A stretch of 64,000 nucleotides of DNA from Papaver somniferum (GCF_003573695.1 NC_039358.1:235799560-235863559); one strand, 5' to 3'. Shown: positions 11,832-22,379, counted from the first letter of the stretch. Notes: generated by a model from the letters alone, not told the origin. Program-made: numbers and translations.

Positions 11832-13023
11832 GATGCTGCTGATGAGCATTCTTGATTTCCTTTCTTTATTTTGACGGATTTTGAACCTTCGTATTTCAGA
11901 TTTATTTGTTTTAAGGAAGATAATACATCGTTATTTTAATTCCCATACTTGCCTATTATTATCTTTCTTGTAAGAAACAATTGTGCGCATTTATCATTAG
12001 TTTATTTAATTTACTTGTGAGGTCTAATTTTTCCTTCCTATGTAAAGGTATTATCTTGCCCCATTCTTGTGCGACGAGATCGCAGGCGGTCTTTGCATTT
12101 TAGTACATCGACCCATTGATCTCGTCTTATCTTTTTCGCTTGTATTATTTTCTCTTCAGGTTTGTCGCATAAATATCACAAGTCTTAATACTCCCTTGAG
12201 TAAAAGCCTTTTGACATTTATGTTTTTTGACACAATTCAGCTCCCTAATGGAGGGTGCCGTCCTTATCTTCCCCCTGGTTGCCCTTTCAAAGAAGCTTAC
12301 CTCTATCGGGTTAATATTATGGCTCTTCCCATCCAGTTATTCAACAACCAGTTGATTTCGCAGTCTCGCATATACTACTGATAAAGTTTATGACAGCAAG
12401 ACCGCACCCTAAGTGTGGTATCTTCGGACCGAGTGCATCATAGTCAGGACTTGTCAAGAGTGGCAAGGTACGCTCCAGACGCCTCGGGCACTCTTGCCTC
12501 AACCGTGTACCTCGGAGCCCTGATCGAGTTTCTACACTCTTTGGGAGAGCCTTTCTCACATTAGGCTCTCAATATAAGATTACCATATTAGACTGAAAAT
12601 TCAAGGTATCTCTCCCGGATGGGCATTATCGTTTAATTCTCACCCCAAATCTCCACAACTCAAGTTCCGGGGTCGGTATAGCCTTCCCTTGAGACATGCC
12701 TTCTAGGTCTTTCCAATTATGACGTGCGATAGGTCTTACTATATTGCCTCTTGCATATGAGCGAACTAGGGTGCACGCCACATTCGGATTCCTAGCCAAT
12801 CTGATAATAAATATCATTTTCTGTAGCGTTGTATCAAGGTATTATTTGCTTTTATAGAATTTCATAACTTTCAAGCGAAATATTCACATTACAGACTTGT
12901 TCAAAAATATGATCTTGCAGATTTTTAACTGTTTATCCATGCGAGTTAATTCGCAAGTGACTATGAATAATATTTTTTCAAGAACTGCCCATTCCAAGGT
13001 CGATCTAATTTACGACCTGTATT
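11832..13023. other. Noncoding spacer of the Tat element, conserved in the second copy
   Basis: There is no ORF of interest. Several blocks recur in the second Tat element in the same order: CTCCCTAATGGAGGGTG (about 12240 and 60330) and GACCGAGTG (about 12429 and 60514), each close to a GCAAGA.C.CACCCTA.G.G stretch. Order and spacing are kept although the sequence is diverged. The decayed C-terminal end of integrase may extend leftward to about 12900. Confidence 0.55.
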
Positions 13024-13628
13024 TCATCCTTCAGGATCCATTAATTCATAGGCTCCTTCTCCAACTATTCTTTTTATTATATAAGGTTCATCCCAGCTTT
13101 TCTCCAATTTTCCATCTTTTCCTTTTTGATACACTGGAATTTCGCGTAGTACTAATTTTCCCGGTTGGAATTCTCTTATTTTAACACGCTTGTTGTATTC
13201 TCGAGCTAGTCTTTTTTGATAATTTTCCATGTGCTGTAAAGCGACTTCTCTTACTTCCTCCAAATCATCCAATTTTGTTAAGATCAAATCCGTACTTAAA
13301 TTCTTTTCCCAAGCTTCTCTCTTTGTGGTAGGAATGATAACTTCTATTGGTAGCACTGCCTCTACTCCATATGTCAAACAGAAAGGCGACATTCATGTTG
13401 CTTCTCTTCTTGTAGTTCTGTAAGCCCATACTACATTATGTACTTGTTCGCACCATCCTTTGTTGTGCCCTTCTAACTTTTTCTTCAGGTTGTCTGCGAT
13501 TGTTTTATTTGTAGCTTCTACTTGTCCATTACTTTGAGGATATAAAGGAGTAGATTTTCCACTTTGAATTTTGAATGCATTGAGCAGCATTGTTATATTC
13601 TCGCCTTCAAACTGCTTCCCATTCTAAC
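13024..13628 (-). pseudogene. Integrase C-terminal half of the Tat element
   Basis: Minus-strand coding reads NGKQFEG, then SGKSTPLYPQSNGQVEATNK (integrase core around the third catalytic region), then SPFCLTYGVEAVLPIEV and GKLVLREIPVY, typical of Ty3/gypsy integrase C-termini. An in-frame TGA at 13393-13395 and another TGA at the left end (near 13024) interrupt it. The N-terminal zinc finger and first catalytic residues are absent because the element is truncated at about 13628. Confidence 0.85.
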
Positions 13629-13639
13629 CTAAACGAATT

Positions 13640-14332
13640 CTTTTAAAACAAATCGATGATTAGGTTTCTTTCAAGGAGGCATATTTATATAATAGATTAA
13701 TCGTCGAAATATTGTTTTTTTTTTTAAACAACGATGAACCGTGTTGAAATCGGTGATGGAGAAAATAAAAATCAAAGACAGGGGACGACAGAGAAGGAGA
13801 AAAAAAGAGAAGGTTAAAATAGGAAAGGGTATTTTAGTATTTCCATAGAAACTATCGGATGGGCATCCCAATTATTTTTTATATCCCCAATTAGGCGTTG
13901 TTTATGATTTGCACTGATCCCTTTTTTATTTTTTTCGCATTTTATAAGATTTAAATTCGTTCGAAATGCCTTCTATCCATGAATTCACCCTGTTCGGCTG
14001 TGGAAGCAAGCAACCAGTGAAGCTCAGTTAACCAAATTTATTGTCGGGAGAAAGTAGATTAATCATTTTCGCTCGACATTACCGTTACTGTTTTCTCATT
14101 TTCATGGATAATATAAACTTAAGAAATGCATAATATATTGGATCTGACTTTTCTGATACTATCACATGCTTCTTATCTTGGACAAAGTTGCAATAAATCC
14201 TGGTATCTACAGAAGTTGGTGCATTTTGAATCGAGGTTAGGTAGATCCCCACATTGCTGGATTCAATTCTGAATCTTAGAGTGGACTTTCACATTGTAAA
14301 TCACATCAATTCATATGGAAATATTAGACAAA
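13640..14332. other. Intergenic stretch between the Tat fragment and the subtilase
   Basis: AT-rich sequence with no ORF or repeat structure I can support. The right half is the 3' flank of the minus-strand subtilase. The left half may hold the displaced promoter of the F-box gene at 7-8 kb, since the LTR separated that gene from its upstream DNA (inference). Confidence 0.35.
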
Positions 14333-16720
14333 CTAAGAAGAAGAAATGAAGCTAGTAGAGTTGGTAATTACCGAGCTAAATGCAATAGGACTTCTTACAA
14401 CATGTTCTCCATCATACCATTCTATTGACCCGAACGCTTCCTTCTTCTCGGTGACCGGAATCTTTAGCTTCGACTCGAATGTGATTTCGTAAGCCAAACT
14501 AGTCTTATCTTTAGTAAACACAAGTTTGGTTGGGGAAACACTGGTCTTAACAAATGATGTTCTACCTCTAATCCTGACATTGTAAACAGCATTCACTGAA
14601 CTCCCAACATTGGTAACAACTCTTTTATACTTCAATTTTTCTGTTTTTCCAAAAACAACAGAAAATGATGGATAATTGAGATCACCGGGACCGTTAGATG
14701 ACTTGATCGTCTCGCAATCGACCTTCTTATCCTTGGCAAAGAGAGACATCTGTTCTGTGCTGTACCCAATTGAGCACAAGAAAGCTTCGTAATCACTAGG
14801 AGAGATGTCGTACACTAAACCTGGATTTAGAGCTTTGTTTGGGTTCACATGTCCAGACCCATGCTGAAATGGTGTTGAGAAATTGTTGGTTGCAAAATCA
14901 GTAATGTGCCTTCCCGAGTTGTCGATATTGTAAGCAGTTGTCATGAGAGCGGATTTGATTGCAGCTGGAGACCATTTAGGATAAGCACTCCGAAGCAGCG
15001 CAGCCAGACCGCTCACATGAGGACATGCCATGGATGAACCAGAAATTATATTGAACTCTTCCGAATTGGCTGGGTCTGCACCAAATCCTGTCCAAGCAGC
15101 CAAAATATTTATCCCCGGTGCAATAACATCTGGTTTGAGAATCTCTGGTACTACTTGACTCGGACCTCGACTAGATAGCGACGCAACTCTTGGAGCAGAA
15201 GATGAAGATGACCCAGTAACCATTCCTCGGAATTTGATTGTTGCGGTAGGTCTTTGCCCGTTTGAATATTCTTTATTCATGTACTCAATGATCTTAGACC
15301 CAGAGCTAAGGCTCACTTCAGTTGCTGGAATCGGATAAGCCCGAGCGCGCAATTCACCTTCATTCGGATCAATTAGAATCATTCCAGCACCACCGGCGGT
15401 TTTGACTGCAGTCCCTTGATCTGCTGCGTTAGTGTCATAGCCAACATAACAAACAACAATTTTACCAGAAACATGTGTGGAATTCAGTGATCCTCCTGAG
15501 CAATATCTATCGGTTTTGTTACGAAGCGAGTAAACTACTTCCGCATATGCACCGGATTGCTGGTTCAGTGGATCGCCGGAGTACAATGAAGCCCCTGGAA
15601 ATACTTGACCATCGCCTAAAACCAAATCGGCTGGAAATTCTCTATCAATTGTAGATGCTCCAACATTCAGCATCCATGGTGCGAGATTATCAACACTCAT
15701 CGGAGCAGGTCCATTATTTCCAGCGGCACATGAAACCAAAATTCCTTTCTGCATAGCACCAAAAGCTGCAATGGCAATCGAATCGTCGTAATATTTCATG
15801 GATTGGCCAGGGCCCAACGATAAGGAAATTATATCAACACCGTCTGCCACAGCTTGATCCATACCAGCTATTACATCCGAAGTAACAATTCCAAATGTCC
15901 AACTAACCTTGTAAGCAGCAATTCTAGCTTTAGTTGCCATACCTTTCACTACTCCGACAGCAAATTTCCGAAACCCAGCATTCGAAACAACAGAACCAGC
16001 TGCAATTGATGCACAATGTGTACCATGTCCGTGAGTATCTCTTGGCGATCTTGATTCTGTGCCATCTGCATCAACTGGCATTCCCATTGCCTCTTCATAT
16101 CCTTTGTAATAAACACGAGCACCGATAATCTTCCGGTTACAAGATGTTTCAGGAAAATCAGGTCCCGTCTCACAAATACCTTTCCATTTCTCTGGCACCG
16201 GACTGTAACCCGAGTCATTAAAACTTTTCCGTTCCGGCCAGATCCCGGAATCTATAACTCCTATTATGACATTCTCCCCATGCTTTGAGCTACGCCAAAG
16301 ACCAGAATGATCATTCAGACCAAGGAACTGTGGTGTACGAGTAGTATAGATCCGGTGAGTACGCTCAGGTGATATAGACACAATACCGTGGAGACTTCGG
16401 AGATGTGAAGCTTGAGAAGGTGTTAGCCTCGCAGCAAAACCATGAATAGCATGGCTGTAAGTATAAATAATTTCTGGAGAAGGCCGATGAAGGTGACCAG
16501 TGCCAAATGATGATGCTAATGGTGAAGGTGGGAGGGATTGGAGTGTTGAAGTATACCAATCTAGATGAGTGTTGAAAATGGAAGGCTTATCTGATTTCGA
16601 AACATGTACAATGAAGATCTTTGGTTGTTCATGAGCAAAAGATGAGATGATGATGAATACATTAGATAGAAGAAAAACAATTAATGAACCAGTCCATGGA
16701 GTATTCATCTTCTTTGACAT
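14333..16720 (-). CDS. Subtilisin-like serine protease (plant subtilase, S8)
   Basis: A single uninterrupted 795-residue ORF, the usual length for plant SBT1-type subtilases, which are often intronless. A hydrophobic N-terminus (about residues 11-29) serves as signal peptide. It is followed by an inhibitor I9 prodomain (about 33-126, IFIVHVSKSDKP to IYTTRTPQFLGL), then the catalytic domain with Asp157 (VIIGVIDSGIWPE), His232 (DTHGHGTHCAS), Asn335 (CAAGNNGP) and Ser563 (SGSSMACPHVSG). A protease-associated insert lies between Asn and Ser (about 365-500), and a C-terminal fibronectin-III-like domain follows. All catalytic residues are present. Such enzymes are secreted to the apoplast or cell wall and cleave peptides or wall proteins; the substrate is not predictable. 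The second Met (residue 5) could also be used. Confidence 0.95.
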   Translation of the reverse strand: MSKKMNTPWTGSLIVFLLSNVFIIISSFAHEQPKIFIVHVSKSDKPSIFNTHLDWYTSTLQSLPPSPLASSFGTGHLHRPSPEIIYTYSHAIHGFAARLTPSQASHLRSLHGIVSISPERTHRIYTTRTPQFLGLNDHSGLWRSSKHGENVIIGVIDSGIWPERKSFNDSGYSPVPEKWKGICETGPDFPETSCNRKIIGARVYYKGYEEAMGMPVDADGTESRSPRDTHGHGTHCASIAAGSVVSNAGFRKFAVGVVKGMATKARIAAYKVSWTFGIVTSDVIAGMDQAVADGVDIISLSLGPGQSMKYYDDSIAIAAFGAMQKGILVSCAAGNNGPAPMSVDNLAPWMLNVGASTIDREFPADLVLGDGQVFPGASLYSGDPLNQQSGAYAEVVYSLRNKTDRYCSGGSLNSTHVSGKIVVCYVGYDTNAADQGTAVKTAGGAGMILIDPNEGELRARAYPIPATEVSLSSGSKIIEYMNKEYSNGQRPTATIKFRGMVTGSSSSSAPRVASLSSRGPSQVVPEILKPDVIAPGINILAAWTGFGADPANSEEFNIISGSSMACPHVSGLAALLRSAYPKWSPAAIKSALMTTAYNIDNSGRHITDFATNNFSTPFQHGSGHVNPNKALNPGLVYDISPSDYEAFLCSIGYSTEQMSLFAKDKKVDCETIKSSNGPGDLNYPSFSVVFGKTEKLKYKRVVTNVGSSVNAVYNVRIRGRTSFVKTSVSPTKLVFTKDKTSLAYEITFESKLKIPVTEKKEAFGSIEWYDGEHVVRSPIAFSSVITNSTSFISSS

Positions 16721-17398
16721 TTTTTTTTTCTGGAATAATTCTTAATTTCCTTACTGTTGACAACGGATAAGATAGAAGGAAGAAGACTTGAATGATTTAT
16801 TTAAAAAAAAGAAAAAAAAAACTGTACATTTGCAATTCCAACAACTTCTGACGTGATTCTCTTTTGTTTACATTATTCACAGAGTCCTTATTTCCGGGCA
16901 TAGCTAGAAATTCGGAATCCGACAAACGTACGGAACTGCAAACGTAAGGGTATTATTCGGATTTGTAAAAATCAAATTCTTTCAACAATCCGGTTAACGG
17001 TTCGTGATGTGGCAGTAGTACGGAATATCATACGTACGTGTATAATTCGATTTAATAATGAGAGTTGAGTATTGAAAATTCAGAACAAATTAACATCTAA
17101 TATAACGTGTAAAATGACCTGTGTATAAATATACACCACATTAATACATTATCATCAAATAACGCACGGTACAGTGGCCGTTGCATTGGCTAAGAAACTT
17201 GTTGTTTTAGGTTCGATCCCTTTTATAAGCATTTGAGAAAGAAAAAAGACTTAAATCCAGTGGTCCTACTTATATATCACTCCCTCCGTCCCTAATTAGA
17301 TGACATATACCATAAATAACTGGAGTAATAGATTAACATTATTATATGAAATATGTAAAATTTGATATCTATATTTATATTCATTAGATAAGTGTTTT
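16721..17398. other. Subtilase promoter region and repeat scraps
   Basis: The first part is the upstream region of the minus-strand subtilase. Near 17170-17225 there is a tRNA-like internal promoter word GGTTCGATCCC, possibly a SINE head. At 17281, TCCCTCCGTCCCTAATTAG matches the end of common plant Stowaway-type MITEs, but no matching right end was found, so it looks truncated. No gene is supported. Confidence 0.35.
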
Positions 17399-17907
17399 AA
17401 AATGCACAAAATTGGTTAAAAGGACCAAAATTAACAATTTTTGGATGAAAAACACTTGTACATTTTGATACTGTTTAAATGGCCAAAAATTAAAAATATA
17501 CTGTTCAAATAGACAAAAATATAAAAATAACTATGATGTAACCAGTTTCATCCTACCAATTTGTCAAAATATTTTTAATTCGGAAAATGGGTCATTTGTC
17601 AAAATATTTTTAAATCACGGTTCAAATGGACGGGTAAAAAATAGTTTGGGTGAAATGGCCAGAAAAAAAAAATAATAAGGATGAAACTGGTTTCATCCTA
17701 GCTTAAATTTAAAAAATAGCAAGGATGAAACTGGATACATCCTGTGTAAATTAAAAATAAGAAAAAATATTTGAAAATGGGCACGATGAAACTGGTTACA
17801 TCCTGCCTATTTTTACATTTTTGTCCATTTAAACAGTATCAAAATCTAACTGTCCATTTCACCTAGGAATTGTTGATTTTGGTCTTTTTAACCAATTTTG
17901 TGTTTTT
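17399..17907. mobile_element. Inverted-repeat MITE with repeated GATGAAACTGG words
   Basis: Ends of about 90 bp (17399-17490 and 17815-17907) are reverse complements with some mismatches; both carry ACAAAATTGGTTAAAA and TTTTGATACTGTTTAAATGG. The centre repeats the near-palindrome GGATGAAACTGGTTTCATCC and variants four or more times. No ORF. The left arm recurs at 32090 beside another F-box pseudogene, so this element may have been duplicated with its neighbour. Confidence 0.75.
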
Positions 17908-18004
17908 AATTTATATTAGAATGCATCCAGTTTCATCCTTGGTATTTTTTAAATTTAAGTCGCGATGAATCCAGTTTTATCCTTGCTAAAATCGTTCCAC
18001 CCAA

Positions 18005-18652
18005 TGAAACAATCCTTCGAAAAACACTAGGTTCTTGCAAGGTATTTCAAAAGCCATGTTCCTTGTTTTCCATGAATTTAACTGTAATGAGTAGACATGG
18101 ATATAACTATAAGGGTACAGAAAAACATACACGGCGAGTTTATAATCCCCAGTTTTCAAATCATAACCAAAACCATAGCTATGCAGTGGATGTCCTGGTT
18201 GTGATGGTGGTGTGGGCGTTATCCTGTAGTTTTTAGTAAAAGGATTCCAAATGATCGATAATATCTCCCTTAGATGATTGATAGCAAACCATACCGTTAC
18301 AAGAACCTATAACTGTATTACCTTTATGTCCCAATGGATAAGAAATCTGAACAAGCTTGTTATATAATGTTGATGCATCCGACGATAATGAATCGTAATC
18401 AAGATAAAATATCTTTTCAGGAGAGCCAATTAAGATACCATCGTTATGATTCTTCAAAGAGTAATCAAGTTGGAGTTTAGCGAAACTAGTGGTTTTGAAA
18501 AATTCGTTCCGAGACTTGCATACACACCTGAATCTTAAGAGATATTTAACTGGTAAGATCCTTCGGATATCAATGATGTCTTCTGGAAGACTAACACCTT
18601 CCGAAATATTGTTGATCATACTTTCATCATTTTTCTTCGTTTCTTGATTCAT
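18005..18652 (-). pseudogene. F-box pseudogene, truncated
   Basis: From the ATG at 18650-18652 (MNQETKKNDESM) the frame encodes an F-box (SLPEDIIDIRRILPVKYLLRF) and the start of the associated domain (LDYSLKNHNDGILIG, NTVIGSCNGMVCYQSSKGDI). It then hits a stop at 18233. Homologous sequence continues in another frame (YGFGYDLKTGDYKLAVYVF, then VYSLQLNSWKT) to about 18005, where it is broken off near the MITE. The F-box itself lacks a few residues compared with its paralogues. At least one frameshift plus loss of the C-terminal half makes it a pseudogene. Confidence 0.85.
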
Positions 18653-19126
18653 TATTTCCGTTTGTTCTTGGTACTCACAGCACTCACAGAACTCAACTTA
18701 AATAAGTTAGCAACATCCTTCACTCTGCTCAAGTGCTCAGTCGGTGTCCATCACTCTGCATATTCACCGTAAAGGTACATATAATCAATCACCGCCACCA
18801 TAAAAATATTGACTATTGTTTCTATATATCGAACTAAGATGACTCATGAATTACAGGCTCTCAAGTAAGATAGAAAATTTCAAAAGGAAGAACTAAACCT
18901 TTTGTAGCAAATACTAGAATTTCTTCATATCCTGATCTTAAGGTATAAAATTAACAAAGATAACTTGTTGTAATGGTAGTCATTAATGACCATATACAAA
19001 ATCGGAGTTGGGGATATGGAGTTACGTACCATTGTTGTTCTTCAGTTCTTTCACCAAACTCTCTTGAACGTAATAGGGTAAAAGAGTTTTCTACTATTAG
19101 GGTTAAGGTAGTTCAAGCTTTTTAAA
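18653..19126 (-). other. 5' leader and promoter remnant of the F-box pseudogene
   Basis: On the minus strand a leader exon ending GAAGAACAACAATG is followed by a GT donor (about 19031) and a downstream acceptor around 18755. Closely similar leader-intron arrangements sit upstream of the F-box pseudogenes at 33.7 and 44.3 kb, which supports descent from one spliced gene. No separate ORF. Confidence 0.5.
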
Positions 19127-20776
19127 CCTTAAGAAGAACGATTTTTGGGACCATGGTTTTATTTTGGGTAAAGTCATTAGAAGTAATTCTAGGTCATCCC
19201 ATATCTAGTTATTTATTTAATACCTAATTTACCTTCTTGATTAATTTTAGGTTATGATTAGTGAATGATTTAGTTAAAAACAATTAGTGAGATTAAATTA
19301 AAAGATGGGTTTAGTTGAGTAGAATTATTGAGAGAGTAGAGTTAGAGAAGATGAAGGAGAAAAACATGGAAAATAATTTCTTTTTCCAATTCACTAAGTT
19401 TGAGTATTCAAATGATGAAAACTCATCTGATTCTTCATCTTCATCCTCTCCTAGAATATTTGTTAATCTTCAGAATGATCCGGATTTGAACTGGATTTTG
19501 AATAGTTCGGTTACTTTATATGAAGAACAAGTAACCGAATTCATCTGAAGCTGTAGTTCGGTTTCCCCGTGAGATGAACAAGTAACCGAACTCATCTGAA
19601 AGTGTAGTTCGGTTACTTGTTCCAAACACGCAGGTTACCGAACTCTCCAATAATTTCTAGGAGTTACAGCGTTATGTTCGGTTGGTTCTCAACTAACCGA
19701 ACTTTGGTGTTCAAAGTTCGGTTGGTTCGCAAACTGCATGCACTTTTGATCTAACCGAACTTTACGTAATATAAGAGTATATAAGTTTACAAAGTTCGGT
19801 TCTTTCGCAAACTTGAACCTAACAGCTAACCAACCGAACTCTGAGTTCGGTTTCTGCGATAAAATTGTGAAGTTACCGAACTTAAGAAACAAAAAATATG
19901 TGAAGTTCCAACGTCTATTGGATAAGTTCGGTTACTTTGTAGTTTAAAATTTTTTGCGAACAAACCGAACTCTATTGGCTAAGTTCGGTTATTTTGGAAC
20001 TCAACATAGTGGCCACAACAACACAGTTCGGTTAGACTGGATTTTTTTTCGGTTCTAATGGTGGAGTTCGGTTACTTTGTAATGTTAAATTTTTTTGCGA
20101 AACAACCGAAAAGATAGTTCGGTGACTTAGTTTTAAATCCAATTGAACCGAACTGTTCTTCGTGTTCTTCATTTTCAAGAAGTTCGGTTAGTAAACTAGG
20201 GTTTTTTGGAAAATCGACCTAACCGAACATGCCTTTGTAACTCCTATTAAAACCCTATTTTGATGATTTCTATTCGATTGAAGCAATCAAAATCAAATTA
20301 AAGCGAAGGGTTTGTTGGAATATACCTCCGGAGTAGTCCCATGACAGAATCAGGTTGCGGCTGACGTCTTTTATACTCGATAAAATTATTATGTAACCGA
20401 ACTTAATTGTGATTGCATTGATGTTGTTACATTTCTTAAATAGGCGGTGGTGGTAGTGGTGGGAGGAGGTGGTGGTGGTAATCGGTGGTTGCTGGTGGTG
20501 ATAATCGTAGGTGGTGGTGGTGGTAATCAGCGGTGGTGGTGGTGGTGGTAATCGGTGGTTGTTGGTGGTGGTGGTAATCAGAGGTGGTGGGAGGCGGTGG
20601 TGGTTATATATATATATAGGTGGTTATTAGGTTGGTTTTAAATTAAATTAGGTTAAGTGTAGGTTAGTCATTTCAACGTTTTAGGATACCCCTTATCACT
20701 ATAGGGAAGGTGGCCTAATAAAACCATGGTCTCCTCAAAAAAACCATGGTCCGTAAAAAATCATTCCTTAAGAATC
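19127..20776. mobile_element. TIR element with an AGTTCGGTTA / TAACCGAACT array
   Basis: The ends are inverted (left CTTAAG...GATTTTTGGGACCATGG, right CCATGGTCCGTAAAAAATC...CTTAAG), with GGACCATGGTTTTATT on both sides. Between 19504 and 20235 the word GTTCGGTTA and its reverse complement TAACCGAAC occur about 25-30 times, usually as a forward copy followed 15-45 bp later by an inverted one. A further single copy sits at 20395. A short ORF (19315-19548) overlaps the start of the array but resembles nothing known. No transposase is present. Ends are approximate and the target duplication was not resolved. Confidence 0.65.
20444..20606. repeat. GGT-rich minisatellite
   Basis: Imperfect (GGT)n, broken by regularly repeated GGTAATCGGTGG / GGTAATCAG interruptions, lies inside the right part of the TIR element. 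It probably arose by slippage. No coding significance is evident. Confidence 0.85.
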
Positions 20777-20874
20777 CCCTTGCTTAGAAACGAATGGCAT
20801 AAATGGTCCTCTCTAAATTCTGGAGGCCAGTTGACCCGATATAATAGAACCATTAAGGGGCCAGTTGACTGCAA

Positions 20875-21051
20875 TTAGGGGTGAGGAAAAAGTCCGAAAC
20901 CGCGGATTTCATCCGTTTCCGTCCGTAAAATTGCAGAAAAACCCAATCCGCAAGATTCATGAGCCGGACATGGATGAGATTCTCAAATCCACATTTTTAA
21001 CGGATTGGTTACGGTTGGACTTTGAAATCCGCGGATTCACCCGCACCCTAG
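20875..21051. mobile_element. hAT-like MITE, copy 1
   Basis: It begins TTAGGGGTGAGG and ends CGCACCCTA, the TAGGGGTG...CACCC(C)TA type of hAT-like plant MITE. It contains ATCCGCGGATT words and TTTTTAACGGATTGG, shared with the element at 22043. No ORF of its own. Confidence 0.65.
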
Positions 21052-21340
21052 CTGTTGTACATTACTTTATGTTTGGTTATTCTCATCGGCAGCTCAATCT
21101 TTCGTCTACACACGGTATGCTTGATATTTTAGGCTTTGGCCTCTTGAACTCTTTGGGTGTCTATTATCTCTGTTTGCTGGAATCTGAAATGAAAAGCTAC
21201 TGGATCAGTGGTTGCTTCGTAGACTTAAAATAGTTGGATATTTATGCCTTCCTTGGACCATGTATTGAGCCTAGAATCACACTACTTTCCTCATTCTTAT
21301 CGTATCTTCAAATACTTTCTTCTTGAGTGAACTATTACTT

Positions 21341-21808
21341 AAGGCTAATCCTATGGTATTCTAATCTAGCAACTAGATTGACCATCCACGTCAGTTAGGG
21401 CAATTTCCTAAGTCCTATGGTATTTCTAATCGAGCAGCGAAACACTGAATATAACAGCGCTGAACCAAACAATGTCACATGATTTTATTTTTCAAATAAC
21501 TAATCATTACCATTTCTCTCTCCCTCTTTTTCCTCTCTCTCTCCCTCTTTTTCCTCTCTCTCTCCATCACGTTCTCTCTAAACATTTAGTAAAAAGTATA
21601 GAACGCTGAATGGTTCAGCGTTAAAGTTACTTTTTGAGCGCAGAACAGTTCAGCATTTCAATTTCGCTGCTAGTTGAACTGCGAGCAAATGCTAGGAGAG
21701 AGAAGTCGACAGAAGTAGTGTTAACTTTTTTCCCACACTTTTTTCTTGATTAGAAACACTTTTTGACCAATGTAACATCTCAATCTAGTCCATAGGGGTT
21801 AGCCTTAG
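21341..21808. mobile_element. TIR element with a CGCTGAAC / GTTCAGCG array
   Basis: The ends are inverted: left TTAAGGCTAATCCTATGG, right CCATAGGGGTTAGCCTTA. The interior has AGCGCTGAACC (about 21456), AACGCTGAATGGTTCAGCGTT (21602-21622, a perfect hairpin except the loop) and CAGTTCAGCATTTC, plus two tandem CT-rich blocks (CTCTCTCTCCCTCTTTTTCC twice, about 21520-21565). The termini resemble those of the large element at 33951-37234. No ORF. Confidence 0.65.
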
Positions 21809-21859
21809 CAGTGTCATTTAAATCTTAGTGCATTTGCAGTAGTACGTAGGAACTTTGAG

Positions 21860-21965
21860 ATGGGTGCGATTGGCAGGAACTTCATTTTGTTCGGACTATT
21901 TTTGGCTGTTGTTCTTATAATTTCTTCTGAGGTTTTAGCTGTTACGGACTTCCATGAAAAAGCAC
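21860..21965 (+). CDS. Orphan signal-peptide exon (glycine-rich-protein-like)
   Basis: ATG at 21860 opens 35 codons reading MGAIGRNFILFGLFLAVVL then IISSEVLAVTDFHEKA, a textbook secretory signal peptide, ending at a good donor (GTAAGT at 21966). First exons of small plant glycine-rich or nodulin-type secreted proteins look like this. No matching second exon was found downstream; a MITE (22043-22208) and an RNase H relic follow. Probably a gene fragment or a gene broken by insertions. Confidence 0.45.
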
Positions 21966-22042
21966 GTAAGTTTTTATGCACTTGAATTTAATATCTATAG
22001 AATTAGTTTTTTTTTTTACCTTTTTTTTTTTGTTTCTCCAAC

Positions 22043-22208
22043 TAGGTCCGTTAATCCGCATCCTACCCATATCACACGTTGACCCACGGATATTAAATCC
22101 GCGGATGATTGGAGCGGACACAATTGGATTTTCCAAATCCGCAATTTTAACGGATTGGACGCGGGTGACCCTTAATCCACATCCGTCCGTCCGTTGCACA
22201 CCCCTAAC
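22043..22208. mobile_element. hAT-like MITE, copy 2
   Basis: Related to copy 1 at 20875: it shares ATCCGCGGAT and AATTTTAACGGATTGG and ends CACACCCCTAA. The left end (TAGGTCCGTTAATCCGC) has lost the GGGGTG part. It lies in what would be the first intron of the orphan signal-peptide exon. Confidence 0.6.
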
Positions 22209-22379
22209 CACAATAGATCTTAGAATCCCGTTTAGAAGCCTAATACAGGGGATTTCTCAATACAAAAGAGGGGCTTCTCCGGTGAACACATCTTCCAGGA
22301 AAAAACTCTGAACCCATTGTCAATTGTTTCTCATATCATATTTCATTTGCAGAACTTTTGTTTATCTGCACAAGTTTCA

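Larger units (their letters stand above)
8421..13628 (-). mobile_element. Truncated Tat-type Ty3/gypsy retrotransposon
   Basis: Left to right it contains an LTR (8421-8886), a polypurine tract read on the minus strand (8887-8901), a plus-strand coiled-coil ORF (9249-11831), a conserved noncoding spacer, and integrase on the minus strand (13628-13024). The element therefore runs right to left and is cut inside integrase near 13628; reverse transcriptase, protease, gag, primer site and 5' LTR are missing. Tat/Ogre elements are known to carry extra ORFs between pol and the 3' LTR, some of them antisense, which matches this layout. A related element lies at 57-62 kb. Confidence 0.75.

Noticed and set aside
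17165..17275. tRNA gene or SINE
   Set aside because: GGTTCGATCCC resembles a B box, but no clean A box, cloverleaf or second copy was found, so it is only mentioned in the flank entry.
19315..19548. 77-residue ORF with poly-Ser
   Set aside because: It overlaps the start of the TTCGGTTA array, has low complexity and no homologue I know; not enough for a gene call.
19504..20245. CRISPR-like array
   Set aside because: The repeats are short, in alternating orientation, with irregular spacers, in a plant nuclear context without cas genes.
20865..21233. 122-residue plus-strand ORF
   Set aside because: The first half is the hAT-like MITE and the remainder has no recognisable domain.
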